Part shown: piece by piece, positions 10,738 to 22,262 of the stretch | Numbering within the stretch: the first letter of the stretch is position 1 | How the letters are laid out: each line of letters starts with the position of its first letter | NCBI GenBank assembly: GCA_000507305.1 | Contig: DF239425.1 | Span: 1-64,000, forward strand | DNA: 64,000 nt | Origin: Breviolum minutum Mf 1.05b.01 | Lineage: Eukaryota; Sar; Dinophyceae; Suessiales; Symbiodiniaceae | Direction of reading: 5' to 3' | Notes under the pieces: model-generated | Told to the model about the DNA's origin: nothing | The model's input: the letters and a program-made list of their open reading frames with translations, nothing else | Databases searched by the model: none | Position numbers and translations under genes: made by a program

Positions 10738-10967
10738 GCATATATATTAAGATTTATCTAGGGGATTATACCACCCAGTTTTGTAGGGATTATCAAAAAA
10801 AACATTATAAGGATCCTTATGAACCAACCAGTACAATGGAAAAAACCCACACGTCGCTTGGCCCGTTTGCCAGGATGAATCGATCTGCCATGTGATTGTG
10901 AAAAGCACATTTATTGAGCAACTTGGCCTCAAGACTGGCAGGGCTTGGGAATCATATCAGACTTTCT

Positions 10968-11064
10968 CTAGCTGGTGGTTTCAGACATTTTTTATGTTCA
11001 TCCTACCTGGGGAAATGATCCAATTTGACTAATATGTTTCAAAGGGGTTGAAACCACCAACTAG
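10968..11064. repeat. MITE family B, copy 1
   Basis: Left end CTAGCTGGTGGTTTCA, right end TGAAACCACCAACTAG, with the conserved interior GGGGAAATGATCCAATTTGAC. Nine recognisable copies of about 95-110 bp occur in the window. No coding content. Confidence 0.85.
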
Positions 11065-12380
11065 TTATTATTTCAAATCGAAATGGCCGGGGGAATTTTG
11101 ACACACACACACACACATAATATCAATATCAAGACCATATCCGAAGAGGTGCTCATAGCTCCATAGCTGACTGAAATAAAGTAATGATGCCCAGGTCAAC
11201 CAAAGAACTTTGCACAACGCTGTTGTGCTAGATAGACGGTTAACCAATCAGGTGTAGCTGAAGCAGGAATGGATGTTTCCTCGCGATTTCACAGTTTTTT
11301 GATATTCTCAAAGCTGGCTGGATTTTTGTTGGTTCTGTTTTCGGTTGTTTTCCCCTCTTTTAAACCGAAGACCAGGGTGCCAAACAACAGGACTCAAATG
11401 GTCATTTTTCGAGCTTCAGTCATGACTTGACCAAATATCGGAGATGATATTTGGTAAAAAAAACAACTTCACAGGATCTCACCCTCAAAAGGTAGTTTGG
11501 AACAGGAGGATCCTCTTTCAAAAAACAATCCAGGTTGGTGAAATATGATTGGAAATAGCATGCGGTCAGAATTGTTTTCCATTTGATAATACACCTGGGT
11601 GCACCTGTAGATGGTATGCCAAAGTTGACGTTGATTGTACCATCCAAGTTGCCGAGGGTTTTTTTTTCTTGATTCTGTTTGTATGAGCCCTCTACTGACT
11701 TACTGATCCTGGGAGTTGCAAAATCCATATTGTTCCTGTGTGATATGCTTTATGCGCGTGTTTCAGTGTTTTTTTTTCAGGGGTTTCTCACAGTACATGG
11801 TTTCATCATTGACTATACCGTATATTACTTTATTGCCAAGAGTTGGTGGTCCTTTGGAGAGGATCACAAATATATTTGTGTGCCACTTATACTTACATCT
11901 TCTACGTGTTCTCACTTGATTTTAGTTCTCACGAAAGTCACTTCCCATCTTTACCAGCGAGCTATGAAAAGTCCCGCATGCGCAAAGCACATTTCTATTG
12001 GCATCCACGCCATGCCCGAGGGTGACCAATGGTTCGAGTATGATGCAACGTTTTAAGAAGTTCCGGAAGTCCAAAACGGAGCGCCGGGCCAAAACAACGT
12101 CGCAACGTTGCAACGTCGTCCGGGTTGGGTGGTTGGATGGTTTGATGAGCTGCCTGCAAATCCTTAAAAGCGTGCTTGTTTTTTTTTTAAGTTCCAGGCT
12201 TCAGTTCCATTGCTCATGTTTCTTAAGAATACCTCAACGAAAGGGGCCAGCAAATATTTTGGATCGTTCTTGGCGTTGACATAAACTTTAAGTACACCTT
12301 TTTGTTCCTGATGTACTTTTTTCGGCTTCTCCCCAAAAAACTCCCAAAATCACCTATAGAGCATGCATAATATCATGGGA
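11065..12380. other. No supported gene; (CA)n tract and one coding-like block
   Basis: A perfect (CA)9 tract lies at about 11101-11118. A CpG-rich stretch at 12000-12118 is open in more than one frame (one reads MQRFKKFRKSKTERRAK) and could be an exon, but no pair of splice sites decides it. Confidence 0.45.
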
Positions 12381-12382
12381 AT

Positions 12383-12600
12383 CTAAGGGTACCCCCCCTA
12401 ATGCCACCCCCCCCCCAAGAAATAAGGCCTTATTAAGGGACTATTAACCATTGATTTCCCATGATTCCCATGATGATAAAAAGGTCACACAACCTCCCCC
12501 CCNCCCAACGAATAAGGCCTTATTAAGGGACTATTAACCATTGATTTCCCATGATTCCCCATGATGATAAAAAAGGTCACACAACCCTCCCCCCCCAAAA
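12383..12600. repeat. Tandem duplication of a unit of about 110 bp, with an N
   Basis: A unit containing AATAAGGCCTTATTAAGGGA, then ACTATTAACCATTGATTTCC and GATGATAAAAAGGTCACACA occurs twice, with first bases at about 12420 and 12518, separated by C-rich runs. The only ambiguous base of the window (N, 12503) sits in the C run between the units. Confidence 0.85.
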
Positions 12601-12838
12601 AACTCAGCTGCACATAGGTCCAGGGTTTTTTTTCCGGGGGTCACCCAACCCAACCTCCCATTGGTTCAGGGTTGGTTCAAGTTGCTTCACCCTTGGTTCA
12701 AAAGGTAGGGGGCCCAGGGGGGTGGCGACTGAACACCCCAAGTGTGTTTCTTGACTTCTTGCCACCTTGTTCTTTGGAGGTTGAAGGATATGTTCAGGGT
12801 AGCAAGATGCTTTTATTTCTGGAACATTCAAGTGTGTT

Positions 12839-12885
12839 TCTGTATATATATATATATCTATATATCTATATATATATATATTTTT
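12839..12885. repeat. AT-rich microsatellite (TA/TC)n
   Basis: Compound TATATATC-type tract of about 45 bp followed by a T run. Confidence 0.8.
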
Positions 12886-13162
12886 TTTTCGAATTTTTGA
12901 TAGGACAATGAATGACCGAATTGTTTTTTTCAAAGAAAAGGGTCCAGTCGTATTAATCCAAGCAAACTACTGTGAAACACTGGGGCCTCTGAAAGGCTTG
13001 GTGGCTTGGTGTTTCCATTAGTCCTGGGAGCGAGTTTAAGAGAAGCAAATTGTGGTTATATAGTTGGTGCTTACTGTAAGTGCTGGTTTAATTTTCTTAA
13101 ATCCTATAGGAAGCCCTTGTGTTAAACACCATCCTTTGTGGAGGTTCCTGCTACATATCATA

Positions 13163-13242
13163 TATTTATAGACACGATATCTATATATCTTTACGTACAT
13201 ATTTACATACACATAATATAAATATCGTGTCTATAGATATAT
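13163..13242. repeat. Short inverted repeat
   Basis: ATAGACACGATATCTATAT at about 13169-13187 is matched by ATAAATATCGTGTCTATAG near 13217-13235. The loop is AT-rich. No related copy was recognised. Confidence 0.65.
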
Positions 13243-13568
13243 TCATAAAGTTGTGTGAGAGGGAGGGAAGGCATGAAATTCATTCAGCCGACTCTTCCAT
13301 GACAGTGACCTTTCTGAATCAGCCCATGAGCAGCTAAAAGAGAAAGCAGGGGATCGGTTTAGACAAGTTTGGAGGAGAGTCTAGGTGCGTATGACGAAAT
13401 TTGATGAAATTTATACTTGTCTCCTGTCAGTGAGAAACCTTTTTCCGAATTCCCCCTAGAATTCTTGTCCCCCCGAAAGTATACACCTTGGATTTGTTTT
13501 GATTTCAGTTGATTTTCTTTACGGATTCTACTTATATACCACCTGGGCCCGTTGAATTTCCACAGCAG

Positions 13569-13639
13569 GACTCGGCTTTGCCGGACAACAACGAGGAAGA
13601 GATTGTTTTGTCGGAGTTGTGTGTGAAGCAGGACTCATG
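13569..13639 (+). CDS. Probable exon upstream of Mei2-like copy 1
   Basis: An acidic open segment (DSALPDNNEEEIVLSELC then VKQDS) lies between an acceptor TTTCCACAGCAG/G and a strong donor ATG/GTGAGTG. It starts in phase 0 and leaves two bases. It precedes the Mei2-like exons by 1 kb on the same strand, so it may belong to the N-terminal part of that gene. The link is inference. Confidence 0.5.
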
Positions 13640-14112
13640 GTGAGTGCGGGCAACAGAATAATCCTACAACCGTAGATAAGTAGGATTGGTGATTGGTGAT
13701 TGGTATGGATTGTCTTTCTCTTGCTATTTGTTGACATTGGATACATTGGTTTGATGTTATTGAAATGTGATATCATGGTCTTGGTTGGTGAGGGTCCGGG
13801 GATGAAATCCTAGCCAGTGATGTATATAGAATGTTTTTTTCATGAGCCACCAAACAGAGGTCGCATGAGGTCCCTATTCTGAACCAACCAGGATTTCATG
13901 GTGTATGCCATGTCACTTTTGTATATACTTGTGTTATCTTGTGTTGTTTTTTGCTCAAGACGTAAGTACTTAAGTACTTACAAGTCACCATTTTTAACCA
14001 AAAAAGCAATCGCATCGTGGAATCCGCAGAGTTTCATCACTTGACATTGAATTTCTAGTAGGAAGAAAATTGGAATCTTCCGGTCCAAAGGCTCCATCTA
14101 TATAGATGGTCG

Positions 14113-14210
14113 TTTCAAATATTCTTTATTTTCACCCCTACCTGGGGAGATGATCCAATTTGACGAGCATATTTTTCAAAATGGGTAGAAACCATTGAAA
14201 CGACTAACTA
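14113..14210. repeat. MITE family B, copy 2 (degenerate)
   Basis: Carries the family B interior ATTTTCACCCCTACCTGGGG and GATGATCCAATTTGACGAGC; the ends are altered (CGTTTCAAATATT ... GAAACGACTAACTA). Confidence 0.65.
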
Positions 14211-14234
14211 TAGTGAATTTATGACGTTCCGCCA

Positions 14235-14300
14235 GGATGTCCCAAAGGATGAGCCACTTCCAGAAGAAGGAACCGATGCCAGGCTGGTTTCGGGGGTTTG
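14235..14300 (+). CDS. Possible exon between 13639 and the RNP2 exon of Mei2-like copy 1
   Basis: After the acceptor CCGCCAG/G the frame that continues the phase of the exon ending at 13639 is open and protein-like (MSQRMSHFQKKEPMPGWF). The 3' limit is uncertain; a GA donor near 14304 would join it in frame to the exon at 14689. A second frame is also open, so this is a weak call. Confidence 0.3.
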
Positions 14301-14688
14301 GAGGGATGAGAGCAGCCGAGAGAAACTCGGATCCTTTTGCCAGAAAACCATAGGAAAAAAACACCGAGATACACTGAGACTGAACATTGATGTTGCTGTT
14401 TCGGGGGGGGGGGATGTGAATCCCAGACAGTATGAAGAGGATTAATGTAACATTTCCCTCTGCTCAAAGTAGAATACCATTCTTGGAAACAAAAGTCCAG
14501 TCTCTTACAAAAAGTCGCCACTTTTGGAGATGATGTGTCGTGTTTTTTCTTCACATGGGATATATGAGTTCCTTTGAGGGTGAGTGTAAACCTGTGAACA
14601 TCAAAAGGACTATAAGATGCATGACGTAGCTCCCAAAGGTCCACCGCACCCCAACCGCACCCGCTCATGCAACGTTTCCTGTTCCCAG

Positions 14689-17623
14689 GACGTTTTGCGG
14701 AGGAAAAACCACCGTGATGATGCGGAACATCCCGAACAACTATACTAGGCACTTGCCAAACGAATGCAGATTTGAAAAATTTCAAAAAAAACATAACATG
14801 AGTTATACAGTGTTAGACATTTGTTTATTTTCTACCCAAATTACGGGTCAAATTACTGAGGATATTTGATTTCTTTTTGGCAATCATGATCTTTTGGTTC
14901 CACCTTATATTTCTGATTGGTAATTCTACCACTTCGACGAACGTGGCGCTGGCTCTTACGGGATGAAGGAAACTCTAGGTGGTGGCTGTAGATATGTTTT
15001 ATTCACTTATTCATTTTTACATTGCATGTTTTGCTTACCTTTTTTGTTTTCAAGGTATTTATTTTCAATGTCTCTATTCCCATTTTTTCCAACATATCTA
15101 TTGTGTGTGGTTCAACCACCGGTTGTTAAGATATCTACAATATCTACACCTCCCCTAAACCGCAGTTGGTTTTCGTCGCAGGAAGATGTTCTTGGAGCTT
15201 CTCAACAAGCATGGCTTGCAATCGTGTTTCTTGGGTCAACGTATCATGTTTTTCAGGTGGTGAAAGACACACATTTTTTGCTTCACGACGGTGGAAAACA
15301 ACACATCCCTATGGTTAAGTGACCCTTTCAAGGGCTAAGTGACCTCCAACTGGGGGATCAAATTCAAAAGGTCACTTTGAATCACCTTGTTAATGCGGCC
15401 TTGAGGTTATGACTTCATTTATTTGCCTTGCGACTTTCAGCGTGATTCGAATCTGGGGTATGCATTCGTGAACCTGCGGGAAGAAACTTGGCGTTTTAAC
15501 AGTGTTGCACCACATTGCTAGTTGGATACATACACCCGGAACCTGTTCGTCCTCCATTTTGGGGTGAATGAAAGAACCCTCCAAAAGAAGGCCCAAACTC
15601 TCTCCAATCAAACAGGGGGTCCCCAATGTGGGTTCCAGGTATATATTGCAATGAGGATCTCTTGATGGGTTTAGTCTGGGGGACTCCCGATGGGGTATGA
15701 CATCTGTGTTTGCCTAAATTGGGAGCTAAACAGCAACAGAATGCCTAGTATACTGTTGATGGCACAATCCCAAACAACCACCTGTTGATGCAGAAAACTC
15801 TGTAAATAATGGGTTACAACGTAAACTATCAACCTCAACTGGTGCTGGATTTTTTCCATCAACAGTATCACACCTTTCCACTCCGATCCACCAATTGACA
15901 GGCAGCACCGATCCAAACAAGTTGATTTGGGAGATTTGTGTTTGGGTTTTGGTTCAAGTGTGTTTTGCCTAGAGGTTTTGAACACCTTGAATACCTTCAC
16001 AAGGTTAGTTTGGTTTCTTGAAAGTTTCGGTGTAAAACAGTGTAAACTATTCCACCCTTAACCACTGAACATGGTCGACGGTTGCGCAAAGGACGCAGTT
16101 GACATGTTTTGGAAGACCTTTGATGGATTTACGCAGTGGTCTTTGCCTTCTTCCAAGGCCGCCGATGTTTTGGGGTTGTTTTGTAGAGGCGTGTTTTTTT
16201 TTCTGCACAAATTCAAAGCGTTGGTTTTGCTTTGCCGAAAGACAGATTGGCAAAAAATGTGAACCAATGTCACCTATCACAAGTTTTTTTATTGAAGGTT
16301 TCCATTCTGATGTTCCCATGAATATAAAATCAAGTAAGGGATAGTGTCTAGGTCTAGGTAGTCTACACTGTTGTTAGTTTGTTTGTTTGTTTGCTTGCTT
16401 GCTTGCTCGCTTGCTTGCTTGTTTGGTTGGTTGGTTGGTTGGTTGGTTGTTTCTTTGTTTCTTTGTTTCTTTGTTTGTGTGTTCGTTTGCTTGTTTGTTT
16501 GTTTGTCGTGATTGTCAAATTGTGGTCCACCAGGAAGTGTTCGATTGGTTTTTTTGAAGCAAGGAAGTCACATCGTGTCCACACCATGTTCTCACACACA
16601 CCACGAAATCATTTCTTTAGGAGCTGGTATCATTGAGTGACATTTTTATTTTTGTCTATACTCCTAGCTCCAGAGAACTATCAACAAGAATTTCAGGTAC
16701 CTAAAATGGAGGAATCCTGAAGCTTATAAGGCTATTTTTGGGGGCTGGGTTTTCCCTTACATAAGCCGTATCCATACAGCTTACAAAGGGTCAGACCTCC
16801 ACTAATGGTGGACATGATATTATGCCGATATGCATGTGTCCATCGGAAGACACCGAACCAACCCGACGGACATTGCCGGAGGTGTGCAAAGTGACGTGGA
16901 GCGGACCACACCAAGGTTTTGAAGCTCATGTGGAACGATATCGCAACAGTCCAGTCATGCACAGGATTGTCTCCTCCTCATGGTGGTTGTTGTTGTTGTT
17001 GTTGTTGTGGTTGTGGTTGTGGTTGTTGTTGTTGTTGTGGTTGTGGTTGTGGTTGTGGTTGTGGTTGTTGTTGTTGTTGTTGCTGTTGCTGTTTGTTGGT
17101 TATTTGTTTAATAATGTTGGATTATATTTTGATGTGTTTGATTTTTGGTTCTTTTTGAGGTTGTTGTTGAATGTCATTTGTTGTCAAGTTGAGGAAGTTG
17201 GGAAGATATACCAGGAAGCGGATGAGTGTGATTGGCTGAGAACTCTTGAAGCTTTTGATGGGAATTTGAAGCAATTGGTGTTGTTTCACACACTCAAATT
17301 TATTCATTTTTTCCCAAGGTCATTCGAAGAAATATGAAATCAATATCTATCAAAGACTATCGAACATGGATTGAACGTATTGGACCTCAACCTCATCGAG
17401 CTGTATTTTTCCAAATTGTTGATATATCTGATTATGTTTTATTTGGAAGATGCCACATAAAAAAGCACACATCACACATCACATCAATCACATCATTTTT
17501 CCGTTTGTTAGTTTGGTTGCCAGGAGTGTGCCTGAGGAGTACAAGCCCTTGATTTTTTCGGAAGGGACACCAATTCCCTTCCCCCCACCAACGCGGCGGC
17601 TGAAAGCCCCAACCACTCGATGA
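14689..17623 (+). CDS. Mei2-like RNA-binding protein, copy 1 (RRM_2 domain, six exons)
   Basis: Exons 14689-14748, 15182-15213, 15406-15479 (or to 15482), 16092-16157, 16882-16964 and 17524-17623 join in one frame to TGA 17621-17623. Donors are GC, GC, GA, GC and GA; every acceptor is AG followed by G. The product covers a Mei2-type RNA-recognition motif: RNP2-like KTTVMMRNIPNNYTR, then KMFLELLNKHG, YDFIYLPCDFQRDSNLGYAF with the RNP1-like LGYAFVNL, a helix FWKTFDGFTQW, then the Mei2-specific tail VTWSGPHQGFEAHVERYRNS and SVPEEYKPLIF, and a basic C-terminus (PPPTRRLKAPTTR). The Mei2 family binds RNA; in yeast it drives meiosis, and dinoflagellates carry many copies. The 5' part of the gene is not resolved. 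Compared with copy 2 it has two extra introns (15214-15405 and 16158-16881). The intron 15483-16091 contains MITE M1 and MITE A1. Confidence 0.85.
15300..15390. repeat. Hairpin repeat inside the copy-1-specific intron
   Basis: AAGTGACC at about 15319-15344 (twice) and its complement GGTCACTT at 15370-15378 form a short inverted repeat. A related GTCACTT/AAGTGACC cluster lies at 25536-25625. The element sits inside an intron that Mei2-like copy 2 lacks. Confidence 0.5.
15533..15647. repeat. MITE family M, copy 1
   Basis: Starts CCGGAACCTGTTCGTCCTCC and ends GGGTTCCAGG, with CCTCCAAAAGAAGGCC inside. A second copy lies at 35706-35798. Confidence 0.7.
15751..15867. repeat. MITE family A, copy 1
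   Basis: Inverted ends TACTGTTGATGG and CCATCAACAGTA. The interior commonly carries ACCAGTTGATATGGTA and CAGGGTTT-like words. Nine copies are recognised. The right end CCATCAACAG could provide a 3' splice AG. Confidence 0.85.
16373..16508. repeat. Compound TTTG/TTGC/TTGG microsatellite
   Basis: About 135 bp of tetranucleotide units on a T/G-rich plus strand inside the fourth intron of Mei2-like copy 1. Confidence 0.9.
16983..17098. repeat. TTG/TGG trinucleotide microsatellite
   Basis: About 115 bp of TTG repeats with TGG interruptions, starting just after the exon that ends at 16964. The long frames across it are repeat translations, not proteins. Confidence 0.95.
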
Positions 17624-18034
17624 GGCCGTATGGGTGAGATTCGGGATTCGGTAGTTCGGTGGACCGCTTGGAATTCCTCAAATTTAGGTCTTAGTGAGTG
17701 AACCACTAAGTCACTAAGTCACTAAGCACCAATAAACAACCCATGCAGGGTCCTCTACTATATTTATATAGACGTAAAAAAATTACTGCGAATGAGGATG
17801 CTTCACTTTCACATCAATCATTGACGTTATTCACGTGGTTTCGCAATGTTCTTCAAGTTTTACTGGAGTTCTTCAAATTGATTCTGTAGATTGTTTTCCA
17901 TTTTTGAGGCGGTTCTGGAAGACAATCGAAGTGTTTAAATTTATATCTGTTTTTAAAATTTGGGTCATGTGTCTTAAATGAGCTTCACGGCTCGAATATT
18001 TATCAATCATTTGTTCATCATTGTTCATCAATGC
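17624..18034. other. Downstream of Mei2-like copy 1
   Basis: The presumed 3' untranslated and flanking sequence. TAAGTCACTAAGTCACTAAG near 17706-17725 is a short direct repeat. No exon is supported. Confidence 0.5.
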
Positions 18035-18116
18035 ATGTCTTCCCGACAGAAACCAAAACACCTGGGAAAACCTGATGGTTGGAAGATGTTTCCTGCGTTG
18101 GATGGCATGTTTTCAG
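18035..18116 (+). CDS. Possible first coding exon of a small gene
   Basis: ATG 18035 opens MSSRQKPKHLGKPDGWKMF and continues in good coding style to the donor TTCAG/GTGC, ending in phase 1. It lies 0.4 kb after Mei2-like copy 1. The product is not recognised. It could be the 5' exon of copy 2 or of the small terminal exon at 18648-18712. Confidence 0.38.
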
Positions 18117-18507
18117 GTGCTAGCAGGTACTGCACCCCAAATGAAAAGGTGAGACTTTAGGTGATTTTTCCAAAACATATCAAGTCAACTTAGGTCACCA
18201 AAAAATCATTCAAAAGTTACTTGGAATCACTCACTCTCCAAACCTTCTCTCTTGATGTTTTTGTTTCATCTCAGTGGAATTTGAGCAGTTGAGTCCATGT
18301 TTCTGTTTTTTTTCGATGAAGTCATTGTAAGCAGCTGCGTGTTTAGGTGGTGCATTTTGCCTATACAGTATAGGCAGGGATGCAGGTTCCTAGGCAACCG
18401 AAGCTGATACTCGTAGTTGGTGGGTTTTTTTCAGATGAACTTGGGGACATGAAGGCTGTTAACCCACCCCTTTTTGGTGTGAAATTCTCTTGAATCTATA
18501 TGAATCT

Positions 18508-18650
18508 ATACAAGGTGGTAGCCCCTACAATCGTTATAAATGGAGTTATAACTTATAACCCCATGGTCCATAACCCCAGTGTAACCCATTCATTTTCGGC
18601 CATTTATAGGGGGCCCCATCACCATCACCCCATTTACAACGATCGGGTTG
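18508..18650. repeat. MITE family D, copy 2
   Basis: Left CAAGGTGGTAGCCCCTACAA then TCGTTATAAATGG; right CCATTTACAACGATCGGG. It lies directly before a coding-like block. Confidence 0.75.
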
Positions 18651-18712
18651 AAGTTGAACAGCTCGCCTCGGAAGTTCGGAGGTGTTTAGCTGTGGATCTT
18701 TTTCGGGAGTAA
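18648..18712 (+). CDS. Possible terminal exon
   Basis: An open segment EVEQLASEVRRCLAVDLFRE ends at TAA 18710-18712, immediately after MITE D copy 2. The acceptor is uncertain (GAAG at about 18650-18653). Amphipathic and protein-like; function unknown. Confidence 0.38.
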
Positions 18713-18791
18713 TTTTTGATGGGAAATATATAGGGAATCCCTAGTTTTGAGACCTTGAAATTACTGTAAAAATTTTGAGACCGTGTGTGTT

Positions 18792-18950
18792 GTTCACCAA
18801 GTTTTGTGATACTCCCATGTTGTGAAACGCCTGCGCATCTTTTGAATGATTTCAGCAGGGCCATGTGAAACGAGGTCATATTTTTTGTTGCTTACAAAGG
18901 GGCGCATCCATGCACATCCAAGAAATAGTGGACTGAAACATGAAGAATCT
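18792..18950 (-). CDS. Possible minus-strand exon
   Basis: After a minus-strand acceptor CATGTTTCAG at about 18950 one frame reads FVSNKKYDLVSHGPAEIIQK and continues MRRRFTTWEYHKTW. Another frame is open too. It is adjacent to the coding-like minus-strand segment at 19131-19200. Function unknown. Confidence 0.28.
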
Positions 18951-19007
18951 GACTGGAAGAATGATTGATACAAGCAAGACTTGGTTTCTGTTTATGACAA
19001 TTTAATG

Positions 19008-19114
19008 TGGGTGTTTCCAAAAATAGGGGTACCCCAAATGGGATGGTTTATAATGGAAAACCTTATTAAATTGATGATTTGGGGGGAAAAACCCCTATTT
19101 TCGGAAACACCCCC
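19008..19114. repeat. MITE family E, copy 2
   Basis: GGGTGTTTCCAAAAATAGGG at the left and CCCCTATTTTCGGAAACACC at the right, with GGTTTATAATGGAAAACC inside. Confidence 0.85.
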
Positions 19115-19405
19115 CTGTGACCTTCCTGGAAGATGAATGGCTCTGAACCTTTCGGTGAAGGCTTGACACTTGTCGGCTGTTCCCTCCATGACCCCAACTT
19201 TAAGACTTCTTTTTAATTTGGAAATCCGAAGGTTTTTCTTTGCAAATGAACCCTGCAAACTTGAAGAATCTTATTGTTGGAGTCCAAGAAACACATCATG
19301 TAGACTCTCCTATTGTAGCATGTATGAATCAACGGGCCCCGTTGTGATTGGAAGGGGAGCGAAAGTTTGGCGGGGAATATTTTCAACAAGTTTCAAGAAA
19401 TAGGT

Positions 19406-19547
19406 ACAAGGTGGGACCCTATCAGTTGTAAAATGGAGTTATAACCCCTATAATTGGCCGAAAATAAATGAGTAACTGGATTTTTTCACCCTGCTTATAG
19501 GCGCCGCATAGCTCCATTTATTTGTTGGCAGGGGCCCATCTTGTAGG
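19406..19547. repeat. MITE family D, copy 3
   Basis: ACAAGGTGGGACCCTATCAG at the left and GGCAGGGGCCCATCTTGT at the right; GTTATAACCCC inside. Confidence 0.75.
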
Positions 19548-19869
19548 AGCTTCCACTTGTTATTTGTGGTGGATCTTCTAGGCCTTCTGGGATGGAAATT
19601 TTCATACACAGACCACATGGTTTGGGTCACAGTTCACTAGGTCCTAGGTGTTCTCGGATCATCTTGGAGCAACAGGCATAGTCTAAGAGGTTCATAAAGC
19701 CAGTGTAAAAGCTGGATACAGGTGAAGCAATGAAAGAGTCTATGGTAAAAATTGAAGATTATGTTTGGTCTATTTCACTGCTCAGCTCATGGTTGATTGG
19801 TGAAATTCAGGATGAAAGGGATTGTTACCTATGGGTACCCGCCCCAAACCACCAAGCAACCATTAGTTT

Positions 19870-19970
19870 CTAGCTGGTGGTTTCAAATATTTTGTATGTT
19901 CGCCCCGAACCTTGGGGAAATGATCCAATTTGACTACTGTATTTTTCAACTGGGTTGAAACCTACCAGCC
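19870..19970. repeat. MITE family B, copy 3
   Basis: CTAGCTGGTGGTTTCAAATA at the left, GGGGAAATGATCCAATTTGA inside, GGGTTGAAACCTACCAGC at the right. Confidence 0.8.
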
Positions 19971-20376
19971 GACACTTTTGCATATTCCTTATCCAAAGGT
20001 GGGATATGTGATCGTTCCCGGGAGAGTAACCACTAGTTACTAGTTTATATGGACCGTGCTTCAGACGAGGGTACACTCTGGTAAACTAAGCATACAGTAG
20101 CAATAGAAAATGGACCCTTTGACTTGAAGTACTGTATTTCCTATTCAAAATTGGGATATGCCGAATTTCCAGCCAGTTATGAGCTATGTTAGTTTACCAA
20201 ACCTGCAGATATCTCCATTTTTCCACCACCAGGGGAGAGCTTGAGCCCAGGTTTAGCCCTGATAGTTGGCACAGCTGAGCAATCAGCCAGTGATCCGTGA
20301 GGTGCGTTTTGGATAGAAGCGTGGCGGAAAGTTGGGATGTAAAATGTCCCATTTTATAAATAGGGAATACATCTTT

Positions 20377-20480
20377 AGCTAGGTGGTGGTTTCAAATATT
20401 TTTTATTTTCACCCCGAAGATTGGGGAAGATTCCCATTTTGACTAATATTTTTCAGATGGATTGAAACCACCAACCAGGC
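20377..20480. repeat. MITE family B, copy 4
   Basis: AGCTAGGTGGTGGTTTCAAA at the left, TTGAAACCACCAACCAGG at the right, with TTTTATTTTCACCCCGAAGA inside. Confidence 0.82.
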
Positions 20481-21780
20481 AGAAGGTGATTTTTGTTTCT
20501 GTTGCCATGTTAGTTTTACCAGAGGTTAACTGTTTAAACAACCGTGCAATTTCACAGATTTTGGGGGTTGGAGATTTGAAAATTTTCAGCCTCCGTTTTT
20601 GGGTGTTCGGATGTTTGTTGATTTGTACTTGTCGTTTTTTGATTGCCTGACAACAAATTTTGGAGTCTTGTTGATTCAATTGTTCGGGCGTACAAGTATA
20701 GGATCATTTTTTTACCCTTCCAAACAAAAAAACAACTTCGTCACTTTTCTAATTAGGTGCCGCACTTTCTCAAGATGATTTTTAGCCCAAACCGCTTGGA
20801 TACATGGCATCATTTCCCTAGAGTCCCGGGCCTTCTTTTCAAAGCTTCATGGCTTGGGCCGTGTTACAACGGGGGGGAAGGAAAAGGTACACTTCATGAG
20901 CCAAACACTTAGATCATCTATGGAAGATTACTGGGTTGAACAACGAGAGAATCTGATTGTAGACTCATGGGTGAAATATTTTTGGAGAATGTCTGGAGAG
21001 ATCAATGCATGAGAGATGAGAGAATCCATAGCAGATTACTGGGTGAAAAGATCCTACTTCTTCCTGCAGAAAACCATGATTTGTTGGTATTTGTCCATTG
21101 GGTCCGACTTCGTCTAGTGGACAAACATGCTTGGTTGCAAGGGGCTCTTCTCCTATGGTCCCTTGGTTTTTATTGGTTTCGTATACCTGATGGGAATGCA
21201 ATGTGGATGTCCCATTGCCACTACTGTATATACATGATTCAGGGATTCCAGGTTCTTCGAAGTAGATTTGTTTTTTTATAGGATCCAATCATATGTTTGA
21301 CCTTCCAAGAAGGGAAGCAACATATTTCTTTGGCAGAATCAGACATTTTCGTGATTCTGCTTGGCCAAGTTTGAATAATTTGTTGAATGTTCCCTGTCCA
21401 GGGGTCTACAGCTGACTATGCCCTTGGCTTTTGATCCTTTGTGGCAAGGAACGTGCATGACGACTACATCTTTTCAACGTACGCAAAGTGTTTTTCAGAA
21501 CTTCCTGTCAAAAGAGATCAAGCTGATTCTTGAAGCAGGAAGTTCGTAGAAAAATGTTGTAAAACACAAAACGGTGCAACAGATATTGTCAATTCATTGA
21601 AAATTCAAGTGCCATACTTCATAGTTTTTGCACAGGCAGTTGAAAGTTTCATGTGGTATAAGCGTCGACGGTTGGGCTGGCTGTGCAGTGTATAGTCGCA
21701 CAGCAAATGTGCCCCTGTCCCCCGTGTATGGCTCGCGTCCATAGAAGGAGAAGCAATAGCCTCGCCGTCAAGGGCAGTTT
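20481..21780. other. No supported gene
   Basis: Several ordinary open stretches but no decisive splice sites. A perfect 9-bp stem GCAGAATCA / TGATTCTGC with a 10-nt loop lies at 21332-21360. Confidence 0.45.
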
Positions 21781-21787
21781 TTGCATG

Positions 21788-21902
21788 TTGTAAAGCGAAT
21801 TACAGTACCCGCTTGGGAACAAACATATCCCCATTTTGAAGTCACTTTTGAAGATGGTTTTCCTTTTTCCATGATTTGATATGTTAGTTCCCTGGAGGGT
21901 AC
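21788..21902. repeat. MITE family I, copy 1
   Basis: Left TACCCGCTTGGGAACAAACA then TATCC; right GATATGTTAGTTCCCTGGAG then GGTAC. Related ends occur at 27436-27540 and 59858-59960. Confidence 0.65.
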
Positions 21903-22148
21903 AATCGGTGATTGTTTCACCTGCAGTGTAGGTCTCTTTGACAAATCAGGGGGTTCAGAAAAACGGCAGTCGTCAAATTGGACCTTTTTTTTGGTCAGAT
22001 TTTGGTACTGAAAAACCTCCCTGGCTTTTTGTGATTCGTGTTCCAACTCACTCTAAGTGAGTGAGTCGTTTTTTCGACTTCACAAGAAAAACAATTCAGT
22101 TTATTGAAAACCGCAGATGCATGGAATCAAAATGCTCACAAAAACCAG

Positions 22149-22262
22149 TACTGTTGATGGTTAAGAAATCTCAAACAACCAGTTGATATAGTAAATATCT
22201 CATCATTTAACGGGGTTTTATACATGTTGGGTGTGTGTTTGGAATTTCTTCCATCAACAGTA
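22149..22262. repeat. MITE family A, copy 2
   Basis: TACTGTTGATGG at the left, TTCTTCCATCAACAGTA at the right, ACCAGTTGATATAGTA inside. Confidence 0.85.

Noticed and set aside
14219-14794. Minus-strand open frame of 191 codons
   Set aside because: It lies antisense to the RNP2 exon of Mei2-like copy 1 and to its probable upstream exon, and carries no recognisable motif.
16822-17337. Plus-strand frame of 171 codons with poly-Leu
   Set aside because: Only the 16882-16964 exon is real; the rest is translation of the TTG microsatellite.
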